A stretch of 48,864 nucleotides of DNA from an uncultured Pelagibacteraceae bacterium. Its GTDB lineage: Bacteria; Pseudomonadota; Alphaproteobacteria; Pelagibacterales; Pelagibacteraceae. Numbering within the stretch: the first letter of the stretch is position 1; each line of letters begins with the position of its first letter. The position numbers and the translations under genes are program-made. Of this stretch, positions 23,564 through 33,489 are shown piece after piece. The stretch spans positions 1 to 48,864 of the forward strand of contig CABZEV010000003.1 in the NCBI GenBank assembly GCA_902524865.1. The letters run 5' to 3'. Below the pieces are notes generated by a model. The model saw nothing but the letters and a program-made list of their open reading frames with translations. It did no database searches and was not told where the DNA came from.

Positions 23564-23584
23564 TGAGAATGAGAACTATTCTCA
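23564..23584 (-). promoter_or_regulatory. Inverted repeat upstream of fbpA (possible second operator)
   Basis: TGAGAAT (23564-23570) and ATTCTCA (23578-23584) are perfect inverted copies 7 bases apart, just 2 bases from the Fur-like box and about 40 bases before the fbpA start. It may be a second half of an extended Fur array (GAGAATGAGAACTATTCTC resembles NATNAT repeats) or a site for another iron regulator. Confidence 0.55.
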
Positions 23585-23586
23585 TC

Positions 23587-23599
23587 GATAATGATTATC
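23587..23599 (-). promoter_or_regulatory. Fur-box-like palindrome upstream of fbpA
   Basis: GATAATGATTATC is a perfect 6-1-6 palindrome matching the core of the classic Fur consensus GATAATGATAATCATTATC. It lies about 60 bases before the fbpA ATG, where a repressor would control the iron operon. Binding by Fur or a Fur-like protein is inferred; no fur gene is in the window. Confidence 0.75.
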
Positions 23600-23619
23600 A
23601 ATCGCAATAGTGTCGCAGT

Positions 23620-24513
23620 TTACTGAGACTTCCAGTCGCCTATTTTGCTAAATAAGAAATTTCTAAAAGCTTTTACTCTAGCTGTGTTTTTTAGAGATTG
23701 AGGATACACAAAATGTGCTTCCGTGATTGGTCCCTCTGATTTTGGAAGAACTTTAATTATATTTCTTGAATTACTGACCAGATATTCTGGTAATGCAGCT
23801 AAACCAACACCAGCTTCTACTGCTAAAAGCAGTCCCATTACGCTATTAACCTTCATAATAGTCTTTCGTTTTTTTCCATCATGCATTCCTAATTTAAGCG
23901 CCCAATCTGGATTATAAACAGGTGATGGTGCACCTTTGCCAAAAGATATAAATTTATGCTTAGTTAAATCAGCTATAGTCTTAGGCATACCATGTTTCTC
24001 TAAGTACTTATTTGAACCATATATAAAGTACTTAAGATCAATCAATTTTTTTTGAATATAATTTAGTTGTTTTGGTCTTCTCATAAAAATACCAATATCA
24101 GCTTGTCTAGTGCTCAAATCTAGCTCTTTATCCTCAAAGATAAGCTCTATTTCTACTTCAGGGTTTAGACGCATAAACTCTTCAATTCTTGGTGTTAACC
24201 AGTGTGTACCGAAACTTCTAACTGTTGTAATTGTTAATTTGCCAGTAGGTTTGTTTTTTTGATCTCCTAGAGATGTTTCAACTTCTTTTAATTTGCTAAT
24301 AACTTCATGAGCTGTCTTAAAAACATACTCTCCGTTTTCTGTAAGTGTAAGCCCTCTTGCATGTCTTTCAAATAACTGAACTTTTAGATCCTGTTCTAAA
24401 GATTGAATTTGTCTACTAATTGCAGATTGACTAAGGTTTAAATTAACAGTGGCATTAGTAAAACTTCCTGCCTCCGCTACTGCATGAAAAATCTTAAGTT
24501 TATCCCAATCCAT
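23620..24513 (-). CDS. LysR-family transcriptional regulator
   Basis: 297 aa. The N-terminal winged helix (LKIFHAVAEAGSFTNATVNLNLSQSAISRQIQSLEQDLKVQLFERH) is a textbook LysR DNA-binding domain, followed by the effector-binding domain starting near LTITTVRSF. Its start overlaps the acuI stop by one base, so it is made from the folE-acuI-lysR unit and may autoregulate or control acuI. It could also act on the fbp operon that follows. Effector unknown. Confidence 0.94.
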   Translation of the reverse strand: MDWDKLKIFHAVAEAGSFTNATVNLNLSQSAISRQIQSLEQDLKVQLFERHARGLTLTENGEYVFKTAHEVISKLKEVETSLGDQKNKPTGKLTITTVRSFGTHWLTPRIEEFMRLNPEVEIELIFEDKELDLSTRQADIGIFMRRPKQLNYIQKKLIDLKYFIYGSNKYLEKHGMPKTIADLTKHKFISFGKGAPSPVYNPDWALKLGMHDGKKRKTIMKVNSVMGLLLAVEAGVGLAALPEYLVSNSRNIIKVLPKSEGPITEAHFVYPQSLKNTARVKAFRNFLFSKIGDWKSQ

Positions 24514-25514
24514 TATTTATTTAAATCAACTAAAACTCTCCCAGAAATTTCACCCTTTAATATTTTAGGATAAGTTTCAATTAACTCCTCCAAGCTAACT
24601 GTTTGAACAGATTTTTCCAACAAATTAAAATCGATTAGTTTTGCTGCTTCACCCCAAATAAATTCTCTTCTTTTGATATTGCAATTAGCAGAGTCCATTC
24701 CCCAAAGTTTTATTCCTCGTAACATAAATGGAATAACATTAGTATTAAGTTCATTAGTGCTTGCATTACCGCAGACTGCAATTATCCCATTTGAATTAGT
24801 TTGAACAATTGCATTTGCTAAAATTTTTCCACCGACAGTATCGACTACTCCATCCCATAAACCCTTATCTATAAGCTTAGGATCTTTATTAAATTCACTA
24901 CGATTTATAACATTTTTAGCACCTAACGATTTAAGATAATCTGCTTTTGAGTCTTTGCCTGAAACAGCTGTTACTTTGTATCCTAGTTTATTTAGTATCA
25001 TTACCGCAATACTTCCTACTCCACCTGATGCTCCAGTAACTAAAACATCATTTACTTTTGCACCAAGTAATATTTCTTCTCTTGCTTTAATTGCAAATGC
25101 GGCCATTAAAGAAGTAAAACCTGCAGTGCCTAAAATCATTGCTTGCTTACTAGTTAGGTCATCCGGTTTTTTTACTAAAAAATCACCATTGACTTTAGCC
25201 ATTTGTGAATAACCACCATAAAAGATCTCTCCAACCCTAAACCCAGTTAAAATTACTTGATCACCTGACTTAAACTTTGAATTATCACTTTCAACAACAG
25301 TACCTGAAAAATCAATTCCAGGGATGTGAGGAAATTCTTTTACTAATCTTCCTCCATTTTTTAAAATCATTCCATCTTTAAAATTTAGATCTGAATAATC
25401 TACTTTAATGGTTACATCACCATGTTTTAAAAAACTTTTATCTACTGATTTTACTTCTCTAGTAAAGTTGTCACCCTCTTGATTTAAAACTAATGCTTTA
25501 AATTGATCAGACAC
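24513..25514 (-). CDS. acuI: Acrylyl-CoA reductase-type zinc-free MDR oxidoreductase (AcuI/YhdH)
   Basis: 333 aa medium-chain reductase of the YhdH/AcuI family: NFKDGMILKNGGRLVKEFPHIPGIDFSGTV, then YGGYSQMAKV and the NADPH motif TGASGGVGSIAVMIL. AcuI reduces acryloyl-CoA to propionyl-CoA in DMSP cleavage and 3-hydroxypropionate routes, which suits a marine osmolyte user. GTG start at 25514. It sits 2 bases after folE and overlaps the lysR gene. Confidence 0.9.
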   Translation of the reverse strand: MSDQFKALVLNQEGDNFTREVKSVDKSFLKHGDVTIKVDYSDLNFKDGMILKNGGRLVKEFPHIPGIDFSGTVVESDNSKFKSGDQVILTGFRVGEIFYGGYSQMAKVNGDFLVKKPDDLTSKQAMILGTAGFTSLMAAFAIKAREEILLGAKVNDVLVTGASGGVGSIAVMILNKLGYKVTAVSGKDSKADYLKSLGAKNVINRSEFNKDPKLIDKGLWDGVVDTVGGKILANAIVQTNSNGIIAVCGNASTNELNTNVIPFMLRGIKLWGMDSANCNIKRREFIWGEAAKLIDFNLLEKSVQTVSLEELIETYPKILKGEISGRVLVDLNK

Positions 25515-25516
25515 TT

Positions 25517-26131
25517 TTAATCTTTTGAATTGCTTATTAACCTTAAATATCTATTTTGATAACTTAGATCTTCTTTGAATTGACCTAAATAATAATTTGT
25601 AATAGTTGTTGCTTGTTCTTTTTTAATTCCTCTCATAGTCATGCACTGATGAGTTGAATCTATTGTCACTGCTACCCCTTTAGCATCCAATGCTCCCATT
25701 AGTGTATTCGCAATTTGCATAGTTAGTCTTTCCTGAGTTTGCAATCTTTTGGAGAAAACCTCAACAACTCTTGCTAATTTACTTAACCCTACAACCCTTT
25801 GATTAGGGATGTAAGCCACATGAGCTTTACCTATAATAGGTGCCATGTGATGCTCACAATGACTCTGAACAGAAATATTCTTTTGAATAACCATGTCATC
25901 ATATCCATCAACATCTCCAAATGTTTTATCTAAAACCTGTATAGGATCTTCTTTATAACCTTTGAAATACTCTTTGAATGCTTTAACCACTCTTTTTGGT
26001 GTTTCCAATAATCCTTCTCTACTTGGATCTTCACCCATCCAAGCTAAAATAGTTTTAAAAGCTTCTTCAGCTTCCTTATCAGAAATCTTTTTGGAATTTT
26101 GATTAATATCTACATCTTTAACTAATTTCAT
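25517..26131 (-). CDS. folE: GTP cyclohydrolase I
   Basis: 204 aa. Converts GTP to dihydroneopterin triphosphate, first step of pterin/folate synthesis. Zn ligands and active site are in SVQSHCEHHMAPIIGKAHVAYIPN and the later HQCMTMRGIKK; the KLARVVEVFSKRLQTQERLT segment is a family signature. The gene precedes acuI by 2 bases. Folate supply fits the many C1 genes around. It is divergent from hisI across 76 bases. Confidence 0.96.
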   Translation of the reverse strand: MKLVKDVDINQNSKKISDKEAEEAFKTILAWMGEDPSREGLLETPKRVVKAFKEYFKGYKEDPIQVLDKTFGDVDGYDDMVIQKNISVQSHCEHHMAPIIGKAHVAYIPNQRVVGLSKLARVVEVFSKRLQTQERLTMQIANTLMGALDAKGVAVTIDSTHQCMTMRGIKKEQATTITNYYLGQFKEDLSYQNRYLRLISNSKD

Positions 26132-26207
26132 GGAAGGTTTTATACCTATAAATGTGTATTTTTAAAATATTTAATATATCTAGATATGTGCTACATAATC
26201 ACCGAAT

Positions 26208-26675
26208 ATGTTCAAAAAAAGAGAAAATGTGTTGGAAATTGAAGAAGGGAATCTACTTTCTCCAAAATTTGATAATGACGGATTAATTCCTGTTATTACA
26301 ATGTGTTCACAAACAAAAGAGATTTTAATGCATGGTTATATGAATGTTGAAGCATTAAAAAAAACTATCGAAACAAAAGAGGCTCATTATTACAGCAGAT
26401 CAAGAAAAGCTATCTGGCATAAAGGTAAAACAAGTGGTTTTGTTCAAAAAGTAACTGAAATGAAAATTGACGATGACCAAGATTCTATTTGGTTAACTGT
26501 TGATATCGGTGATGGAGCTAGCTGTCATGTTGGTTATCGATCTTGTTTTTATAGATCCATTCCACTTGGGCCAATTAAAAATGGACGACAAATAGAGATG
26601 AAATTTACTGAAAAAGAAAAAAAATTTGACCCTGAAAAAGTTTATAAAGGCCAACCCAACCCAACTAAAATTTAA
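26208..26675 (+). CDS. hisI: Phosphoribosyl-AMP cyclohydrolase
   Basis: 155 aa, histidine biosynthesis step 3. Motifs: VITMCSQTKEILMHGYMN, EAHYYSRSRKAIWHKGKTSGF and the zinc-binding DGASCHVGYRSCFYR. The protein lacks a HisE (pyrophosphohydrolase) domain, so this is a stand-alone HisI, as in most alphaproteobacteria. The C-terminus is Lys-rich. It is followed 7 bases later by the 2OG oxygenase gene. Confidence 0.95.
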   Translation: MFKKRENVLEIEEGNLLSPKFDNDGLIPVITMCSQTKEILMHGYMNVEALKKTIETKEAHYYSRSRKAIWHKGKTSGFVQKVTEMKIDDDQDSIWLTVDIGDGASCHVGYRSCFYRSIPLGPIKNGRQIEMKFTEKEKKFDPEKVYKGQPNPTKI

Positions 26676-26682
26676 TATCACT

Positions 26683-27291
26683 ATGAGAGTATTTAATCCT
26701 TTTGGTCCTAAGATTGCTATAACTAAAATTCCAAAAAAAATAATAAATCAAATAAATAAAGAAGTTGATTTGATTGTAAATAATAAATCCAGATCAAAAA
26801 GAAGTGATTATTCAAATGAACTTGTGGGTCAAGTAAAACAAGAGATAAGATTATCAACCAAATTTGTAAATAAACATATTTTAAAGTTCATTAAATTAAA
26901 TGTGAAAAAATATATCAAGCAATGTACCAACAAGAACGTAAAAAAAATAAATTTAAAAAGTTTTTGGGTAGTAAGGCAATATAAGAATGAATATAACCCA
27001 ATTCATTTTCATAACGGTAATATCTCAGGAGTTGGTTATTTAAAGATTCCAAAAAATATTACTAAAGGAACAAAAAGACTTAAAACGAATGGGACAATAG
27101 ATTTTATACATGGTTCTAAATCTTTTTTAAGTAATAGTTTGCATAATCACAATCCAAAGGTTGGTGATATGATTATATTTCCAAATTATTTAATGCATAC
27201 TGCTTATCCTTTTAAAAGAGAGGGCGAGAGAAGATCTTTTTCGTTCAATTTAGATATTGATAAAAAAACATTTAACGTTTTCTATGGATAA
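26683..27291 (+). CDS. Putative 2-oxoglutarate/Fe(II) oxygenase
   Basis: 202 aa from ATG 26683 (the track's 26626 start overlaps hisI and adds 19 unlikely residues). It looks like the TIGR02466-type oxygenase family: IHFHNGNISGVGYLKIPK carries the first ligand His, MIIFPNYLMHTAYPF the distal His, and GERRSFSFNLDI the 2OG-binding Arg. The family function is uncharacterised, perhaps hydroxylation of a protein or small molecule. The next gene's ATG overlaps its last codons. Confidence 0.78.
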   Translation: MRVFNPFGPKIAITKIPKKIINQINKEVDLIVNNKSRSKRSDYSNELVGQVKQEIRLSTKFVNKHILKFIKLNVKKYIKQCTNKNVKKINLKSFWVVRQYKNEYNPIHFHNGNISGVGYLKIPKNITKGTKRLKTNGTIDFIHGSKSFLSNSLHNHNPKVGDMIIFPNYLMHTAYPFKREGERRSFSFNLDIDKKTFNVFYG

Positions 27292-27658
27292 AATTCAAAA
27301 AAATGTTCTTGGAGAAAAGTTAGAGGAATGTTCTCTAGATCCTTTAACGGGTTGGTATCGAGATGGTTGTTGTAATACTGATGAAAATGATCATGGGTTA
27401 CACACAGTTTGTGCAAAAGTTACAACAGAATTTTTAGAATGGTGCAAAGAAGCTGGGAATGATTTAATTACCCCACACCCTGAATTTGGATTTCCCGGAT
27501 TAAAAGACGGTGATGGATGGTGTGTTTGTGCTACTTGGTATGCTCGTGCAGTGGAAGCTGGCAAAGGTTGTCCAATATTTTTAAAGAGTACTCACGAAAA
27601 CACACTTAAAATTTTACCAATTGAAACTTTAAAGAAATTTGCAATAGATCTGTCTTAA
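27284..27658 (+). CDS. DUF2237 family protein
   Basis: 124 aa from ATG 27284, overlapping the previous gene by 8 nt (track start 27257 adds residues not typical of the family). The text KNVLGEKLEECSLDPLTGWYRDGCC, GLHTVCAKVTTEFL and GDGWCVCATWY is the DUF2237 signature. Members are small, Cys-rich and of unknown function. It converges with etfQO, stops adjacent. Confidence 0.9.
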   Translation: MDKIQKNVLGEKLEECSLDPLTGWYRDGCCNTDENDHGLHTVCAKVTTEFLEWCKEAGNDLITPHPEFGFPGLKDGDGWCVCATWYARAVEAGKGCPIFLKSTHENTLKILPIETLKKFAIDLS

Positions 27659-29278
27659 TTACATATTGCCATACTTAGGTCCACCACCGCCTTCTGGAGT
27701 AACCCAAGTAATATTTTGTGATGGCTCTTTAATATCACAAGTTTTACAATGAATACAATTTTGATAATTAATCACAAACTTTTTGACATTATTTTCATTT
27801 TGTACCTCATAAACTCCGACTGGACAATATCTTTGAGCAGGTTCATCAAATTTTTCTAAAGTATAACGTATTGGCAAATTTGGATCTTTCAATTTCAAAT
27901 GTACCGGTTGGTTATCAGCGTGATTTGTTCCAGTCAAATATACTGAGCTTGTTTTATCAAAGGTGATGATATTATCAGGTTTTGGGTATTCAATTTTAGG
28001 CATTTCATTTGCTGGCTTAAGTGTTTCGTGATCAGCATGTTTGTGTTTTAAGGTAAAAGGCATTCTACCTCTGAATAAAATTTGATCTATTCCTGTAAAA
28101 ATAATACCCAAAATAAGACCCCAGCTAAAACTTGGTTTGACATTTCTAGCTTTGTAAAGTTCTTCATAAACCCAGCTATTTTTGAACTTTTCCTCAAAGA
28201 TCGATAAATCTTTTTTCAATTTAAAGTGTTCATCAATAGTTTCAGCTGCTATCATTCCACTTTTCATGGCTGTATGAGAACCTTTTATTTTAGGCATATT
28301 AAGCGTACCCGCATCACATCCAATAAGTAATGCTCCAGGCATAAACATTTTCGGTAAACTTTGAAAACCACCTTCAATTAAAGCTCTTGCTCCATAAGAA
28401 ATTCTTTTTCCTCCTTCAATAATTTTTCTAATTGCTGGATGTGTTTTAAATCTTTGAAATTCATCAAATGGAGATAGGTGAGGATTTTTATAATCTAATC
28501 CAATGACATAACCTAAGAAAACTTGTTTGTTATCAGCGTGATATATAAAACTTCCACCATAGGTATTTTTATCTAATGGCCAACCAGCTGTATGCATGAC
28601 CATCCCCTCTTCATGATTTTTTTCTTCAATTTCCCAAATTTCTTTAAAACCAATTCCATATTGTTGAGGATCTTTTCCTTTATCTAATTCAAACTTGTTA
28701 ATTAATTGTTTACCTAAATGACCTCTACAGCCCTCTGCAAAAACAGTTACTTTACCAATAAGATCAATACCAGGCTCATAACTATCTTTTTTATTTCCTT
28801 CTTTATCTAAACCCATATCTTGAGTTGCAACGCCTTTAACAGAGCCATCATCGTTATATAGTACTTCGCTTGCCGGAAATCCTGGAAAAATTTCTACACC
28901 AAGTGCTTCAGCTTGTTCTGCAAGCCATCGGCATAAATTTGCAAGGCTTATAATATAATTTTTATGATTTTTTTGAACCGCTGGTAGTAACCAAGTTGGC
29001 CAGCTTAATGAATTATTCTTTCCTAAAAATAAAAATCTCTCTTTAGTAACCTTAGTTTTGATGGGTGAGTCTAATTCTCTCCAACCAGGAATTAATTCAT
29101 CTAAAGCTCTTGTTTCAAAAACATTTCCACTTAAAATATGTGCACCTATTTCAGATGCTTTCTCTAACAAACAAATGTTTAGTTCTGAATTTAGTTGTTT
29201 TAATCTAATGGCTGCGGCTAGTCCTGATGGACCTCCACCCACTATAACTACATCATATTCCATTGTCTCTCTGGACAT
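27659..29278 (-). CDS. Electron transfer flavoprotein-ubiquinone oxidoreductase
   Basis: ETF-QO hands electrons from reduced ETF to ubiquinone at the inner membrane. FAD motif YDVVIVGGGPSGLAAAIRLK, central membrane-surface ubiquinone region and the C-terminal 4Fe-4S ligands CPVGVYEV...CIHCKTCDIKEPSQNI are visible. ATG 29278 is preferred to the TTG two codons earlier; ATG 29263 is another possibility. Length near 539 aa is normal. It ends the dimethylglycine-dehydrogenase/etfB/etfA operon, supporting its role there. Confidence 0.95.
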   Translation of the reverse strand: MSRETMEYDVVIVGGGPSGLAAAIRLKQLNSELNICLLEKASEIGAHILSGNVFETRALDELIPGWRELDSPIKTKVTKERFLFLGKNNSLSWPTWLLPAVQKNHKNYIISLANLCRWLAEQAEALGVEIFPGFPASEVLYNDDGSVKGVATQDMGLDKEGNKKDSYEPGIDLIGKVTVFAEGCRGHLGKQLINKFELDKGKDPQQYGIGFKEIWEIEEKNHEEGMVMHTAGWPLDKNTYGGSFIYHADNKQVFLGYVIGLDYKNPHLSPFDEFQRFKTHPAIRKIIEGGKRISYGARALIEGGFQSLPKMFMPGALLIGCDAGTLNMPKIKGSHTAMKSGMIAAETIDEHFKLKKDLSIFEEKFKNSWVYEELYKARNVKPSFSWGLILGIIFTGIDQILFRGRMPFTLKHKHADHETLKPANEMPKIEYPKPDNIITFDKTSSVYLTGTNHADNQPVHLKLKDPNLPIRYTLEKFDEPAQRYCPVGVYEVQNENNVKKFVINYQNCIHCKTCDIKEPSQNITWVTPEGGGGPKYGNM

Positions 29279-29300
29279 AATCAATTTTTTACAGATTATA

Positions 29301-30254
29301 TTATTTTTGTATAGTGTTTAATTTGTTCAATTCCTCTAAGAACTGAGGAACTGCTTCAAAAAGATCAGCTTCAAGTCCATAATCTGCGACACTAAAAATT
29401 GGCGCTTCACCATCTTTATTGATTGCTACGATCACTTTACTCTCTTTCATACCAGCTAAGTGTTGAATAGCACCTGAGATACCAACAGCGATATATAAAT
29501 CAGGGACAACAACTTTTCCAGTTTGACCAACTTGATGATCATTACTTATATATCCTGCATCAACTGCTGCTCTTGAAGCTCCAATAGCTGCATTTAATTT
29601 ATCAGCTAAAGAAGTAATTAATTTAAAATTATCGCCACTCTGCATTCCTCTTCCGCCAGAAACAACAACTCTCGCTGTACCAAGTTCAGGTCTATCAGAT
29701 TTAACTTCTTCTCTTTTGATAAATTTTGTTTTTGCGAATTCTTCACCAGGATCTGCTTTTACTATAGGAGCCGATCCACCTGAGCTTTCACATGGATCAA
29801 AAGATGTGGGTCTGATGGTTACACATTTTTTTGCATCTTTACTTTTAACTGTTGCAAAAGCATTTCCTGCATAAATTGGTCTTAAGAAAGTATCGGGCGC
29901 AATTACTTTAATAATATCACTTATTTGAGATGTATCTAAAGCAGCAGCAATTCTTGGCATTAAATTTTTGCCAAAGGTATTCGCTGAACTAATGATATGT
30001 GAATAATTTTCAGCTAATTTTACAATTACTGGCGCAAAATTTTCAGCAACAAAGTTTTCATAGTGAGTAGCTTCAACTTGAATAACCTTTTTAATTAATG
30101 GCAGCTCTGAAAGTGCTTTAGCAGCTTCATCACAATTATGTCCAATAATAATTGCATGTACATCATTATCAATTTGAGAAGCTGCTGTACTTGCATTTAG
30201 CGTAAATGGCTTTAACTGTTTATTATTGTGTTCTGCAATTAATAAAACCGACAT
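29301..30254 (-). CDS. etfA: Electron transfer flavoprotein alpha subunit
   Basis: 317 aa. FAD-binding C-terminal domain is plain: GRGMQSGDNFKLITSLADKL, AIGASRAAVDAGY, QVGQTGKVVVPDLYIAVGISGAIQHLAGM. It pairs with EtfB from the 1-nt-overlapping gene upstream. It accepts electrons from FAD dehydrogenases such as the 31003 gene and delivers them to ETF-QO encoded just downstream. Confidence 0.96.
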   Translation of the reverse strand: MSVLLIAEHNNKQLKPFTLNASTAASQIDNDVHAIIIGHNCDEAAKALSELPLIKKVIQVEATHYENFVAENFAPVIVKLAENYSHIISSANTFGKNLMPRIAAALDTSQISDIIKVIAPDTFLRPIYAGNAFATVKSKDAKKCVTIRPTSFDPCESSGGSAPIVKADPGEEFAKTKFIKREEVKSDRPELGTARVVVSGGRGMQSGDNFKLITSLADKLNAAIGASRAAVDAGYISNDHQVGQTGKVVVPDLYIAVGISGAIQHLAGMKESKVIVAINKDGEAPIFSVADYGLEADLFEAVPQFLEELNKLNTIQK

Positions 30255-31003
30255 TATATTACCTTAGCTTCATTTTTCAATTTTTGAACCAACTCGGCTA
30301 CACTTGAAACTTTTATTCCAGCTTTTCTTTTTGGTGGTTCCTCAACTTTAACCTGCTCGATTCTAGGAGTTATATCTACCCCTAAATCTGACGCATTCAA
30401 TTGTTCTATGGGTTTTTTCTTTGCCTTCATTATATTTGGTAATGAGGCATATCTTGGTTCGTTTAATCTTAAGTCACAAGTTACTATTGCAGGAACATTA
30501 ATTTCTATTGTTTCTAAACCTTCATCTATTTCTCTAGTAACTTCTAATTTACCATCTTTAATTTCTATTTTAGAGGCAAAAGTTGCTTGGGGCCAATTTA
30601 AAAGCGCGCTTAACATTTGACCTGTTTGATTACAATCGTCATCAATAGCTTGTTTGCCCATAAAAACTAAATCTGGTTTTTCTTTTTCAACAATTTTCTG
30701 TAACAATTTAGAAACAGCAAGAGGTTCAATTATACCATCAGTCTTAACAAGTATTCCTCTATCTGCTCCTACTGCTAAAGCTTTACGAACAGTTTCTTGA
30801 GCTTTCTCTTCACCAATACTTACTGCAACTACTTCTGTGGCTTTACCAGCATCTTTAATTTTTACTGCTTCTTCGATTGCATTATCATCAGGTGGGTTGG
30901 TAGACATTTTAACATTATCAGTTACAACACCTGTGTTATCTTCTTTAACTCTGATTTGAACGTTGTAATCAATTACTCTTTTTACTGCAACTAAAATTTT
31001 CAT
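30254..31003 (-). CDS. etfB: Electron transfer flavoprotein beta subunit
   Basis: 249 aa. [19 protein letters not shown] is the EtfB start, with [15 protein letters not shown] and the recognition-loop-type [22 protein letters not shown] near the end. It overlaps the dehydrogenase gene upstream by one base and etfA downstream by one base, so the three are made together at equal dosage. Confidence 0.96.
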   Translation of the reverse strand: MKILVAVKRVIDYNVQIRVKEDNTGVVTDNVKMSTNPPDDNAIEEAVKIKDAGKATEVVAVSIGEEKAQETVRKALAVGADRGILVKTDGIIEPLAVSKLLQKIVEKEKPDLVFMGKQAIDDDCNQTGQMLSALLNWPQATFASKIEIKDGKLEVTREIDEGLETIEINVPAIVTCDLRLNEPRYASLPNIMKAKKKPIEQLNASDLGVDITPRIEQVKVEEPPKRKAGIKVSSVAELVQKLKNEAKVI

Positions 31004-33435
31004 TAAGCTCTCAACAATTTATTTTCAGTATCATAAGGACTTTCATCTAATATCGTAGCTTCATACATCTTGCCTAAAATATCAACCCTAAGTTTCTCCC
31101 CTACATTAGCCAAGTCTGGTTTTACCATTGCCAATGCAATTGACTTATCTAATCTAAATCCATATTCACCACCGGTTGCTCTTCCAACAACTTTATCATC
31201 TTTATAAATTGGATTGTTTCCTAATACATCTGAGTCAGTTGTATTATGAACTTCGAGAGTGACTAATTTATTATCAAAACCTTTTTCTCTCCACTTGTTT
31301 AATGCTTCAAGACCTATGAAATTTCCTTTATTTGGATGCACAAACCTATCTAACCCTGACTCGTAGGGTGAATATTCTATTGAAAGTTCTGTTCCTACTA
31401 ATTTGTAAGATTTTTCAATTCGTAAACTATTCATCGCTCTAATTCCAAAAGGCTTCAGCCCTAAATCTTTTCCAGCTTCCATTAATTTATCAAAAATATG
31501 ATTTTGATACTCAATTGGATGATGTAATTCCCAACCGAGCTCTCCAACAAAGTTTACTCGCATTGCATTTACTGGAGCATAGCCAACATTAACATTTTTA
31601 GCTGTTAACCATTTAAAATTTTCATTAGAAAAATCATCTGAGGAAACTTTTTGAATTAATTGTCTTGCCTTTGGTCCAGCTACAACAAGCACTCCTTTGC
31701 TATTAGTTAAATCCTCAAATATTACTGATCCATCAGTTGGCATCCACTTTTGTATCCAATCATGATCTAGCCTTAGATTTGCACCTGCTGAAACAAGATA
31801 ATAGCTGTTTTCAGCCTCTTTCATAATTGTAAATTCTGAATGAACTCCCCCTTTTGTATTTAATGCATGACATAAATTTATTCTGCCAATTTTTTTGGGA
31901 AGTTTATTTGCTACTAAATAATCTAAAAATTCCTCAGCTTTAGGACCTTTAATTCGACATTTTGCAAATGCTGTCATATCTAATAGACCAACATTTTCTT
32001 TTACATTCTGACACTCTTTTTTAATTGCATCAAACCATTTTGACCTTCTAAATGACCAGTCATCTTTTTGTTTCATACCATCCGTTGCAAAAAAATTAGG
32101 TCTCTCCCAACCAAACTTTTGACCAAATACTGCTCCTAAATCTTTCATTCTTTCATAACAAGGAGATGTTCTTAATGGTCTTGCAGCTGGTCTTTCCTCA
32201 TCAGGATAATGAACAATAAACACGTGACTATAAGCCTCCTCATTTTTTGCTTTTAAATAAGATTTGGTTGCATAATTTCCGTAACGTCTAGGTTCAACAC
32301 CAAGCATGTCAATTGTTGGTTCTCCATCAACAATCCATTCTGCTAATTGCCAACCTGCTCCTCCAGCAGCTGTGATACCAAAACTATGACCCTCATTAAT
32401 CCAAAAATTTTTTAATCCCCAAGCTGGCCCGACTATTGGATTGCCGTCAGGCGTATAACAAATTGCTCCATTGTAAACTTTTTTAACTCCGACTTCACCA
32501 AATGCAGGAACTCTATGAATAGCACCCTCAATATGAGGTGCCAGACGATCTAAATCTTCTTGGAATAATTCGTATTCAGAATCTTTTGAAGGTCCCTCAA
32601 CATAACAAGCTGGAGCACCATCTTCATAGGGACCTAATATTAATCCTCCTGCTTCTTCTCTCATATACCATCTGCTATCACTATCTCTTAAAACTCCCAT
32701 CTCAGGCAATCCAGCTTTTTTTCTTTTTTGAATTTCTGGGTGAGGTTCTGTCACGATATATTGATGTTCAACCGGTATAACTGGTATATCTAATCCAACC
32801 ATTTCACCTGTTTGACGTGCAAAATTTCCTGAGCAAGAAATAACATGTTCACACTCAATTGAACCTTTATCAGTTTCAACTACCCAACCACTTTTTGTTT
32901 GCCGGATTGCTGTAACAGCTGTATTTCTATAAATCTCCGCTCCCCTATTTCTTGCACCTGAGGCTAAAGCTTGTGTTAAGTCAGCTGGCTGAATATATCC
33001 ATCTTCAGGATGTTGAATAGCCCCAATTAAATCATCGGTTTGACATAAAGGCCAAATTTCTTTTACTTGTTGCGGTGATAAAAATTTTACATCAACACCA
33101 ATTGTTTTAGCAACACCAGCATACTGGTGATATTCATCCATTCTATCTTTGGTGCTCGCTAAACGAATATTTGAAACTACACTAAAGCCAACATTTTTTC
33201 CTGTCTCTTCCTCTAGTGTTTTATAAAGATTAACTGCATACTTATGTAATTGACCAACTGAGTAACTCATATTAAACAGCGGTAATAATCCCGCCGCATG
33301 CCAAGTTGATCCAGATGTAAGTTCTTTTCTCTCAACTAAGACAACATCAGACCAGCCTTTTTTTGCTAAATGATAAAGAGCACTTACTCCAACCACACCA
33401 CCACCAACAACAACCACTTTAGTTTTTGATTTCAT
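31003..33435 (-). CDS. Dimethylglycine/sarcosine dehydrogenase-like flavoprotein with GcvT domain
   Basis: 810 aa, usual for the DMGDH/SARDH family. N-terminal FAD fold [20 protein letters not shown], covalent-FAD-type [10 protein letters not shown], then the FAO central domain and a C-terminal GcvT-like folate domain (about residues 450-800, [15 protein letters not shown]). It would oxidatively demethylate dimethylglycine or sarcosine, giving methylene-THF and passing electrons to the ETF encoded by the next two genes. The exact N-methyl substrate cannot be read from sequence. Confidence 0.9.
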   Translation of the reverse strand: MKSKTKVVVVGGGVVGVSALYHLAKKGWSDVVLVERKELTSGSTWHAAGLLPLFNMSYSVGQLHKYAVNLYKTLEEETGKNVGFSVVSNIRLASTKDRMDEYHQYAGVAKTIGVDVKFLSPQQVKEIWPLCQTDDLIGAIQHPEDGYIQPADLTQALASGARNRGAEIYRNTAVTAIRQTKSGWVVETDKGSIECEHVISCSGNFARQTGEMVGLDIPVIPVEHQYIVTEPHPEIQKRKKAGLPEMGVLRDSDSRWYMREEAGGLILGPYEDGAPACYVEGPSKDSEYELFQEDLDRLAPHIEGAIHRVPAFGEVGVKKVYNGAICYTPDGNPIVGPAWGLKNFWINEGHSFGITAAGGAGWQLAEWIVDGEPTIDMLGVEPRRYGNYATKSYLKAKNEEAYSHVFIVHYPDEERPAARPLRTSPCYERMKDLGAVFGQKFGWERPNFFATDGMKQKDDWSFRRSKWFDAIKKECQNVKENVGLLDMTAFAKCRIKGPKAEEFLDYLVANKLPKKIGRINLCHALNTKGGVHSEFTIMKEAENSYYLVSAGANLRLDHDWIQKWMPTDGSVIFEDLTNSKGVLVVAGPKARQLIQKVSSDDFSNENFKWLTAKNVNVGYAPVNAMRVNFVGELGWELHHPIEYQNHIFDKLMEAGKDLGLKPFGIRAMNSLRIEKSYKLVGTELSIEYSPYESGLDRFVHPNKGNFIGLEALNKWREKGFDNKLVTLEVHNTTDSDVLGNNPIYKDDKVVGRATGGEYGFRLDKSIALAMVKPDLANVGEKLRVDILGKMYEATILDESPYDTENKLLRA

Positions 33436-33489
33436 TAAGCGATTCCTACTAAATTTTTATTCATAACGAAACAAAATTGTCATCTTTAA

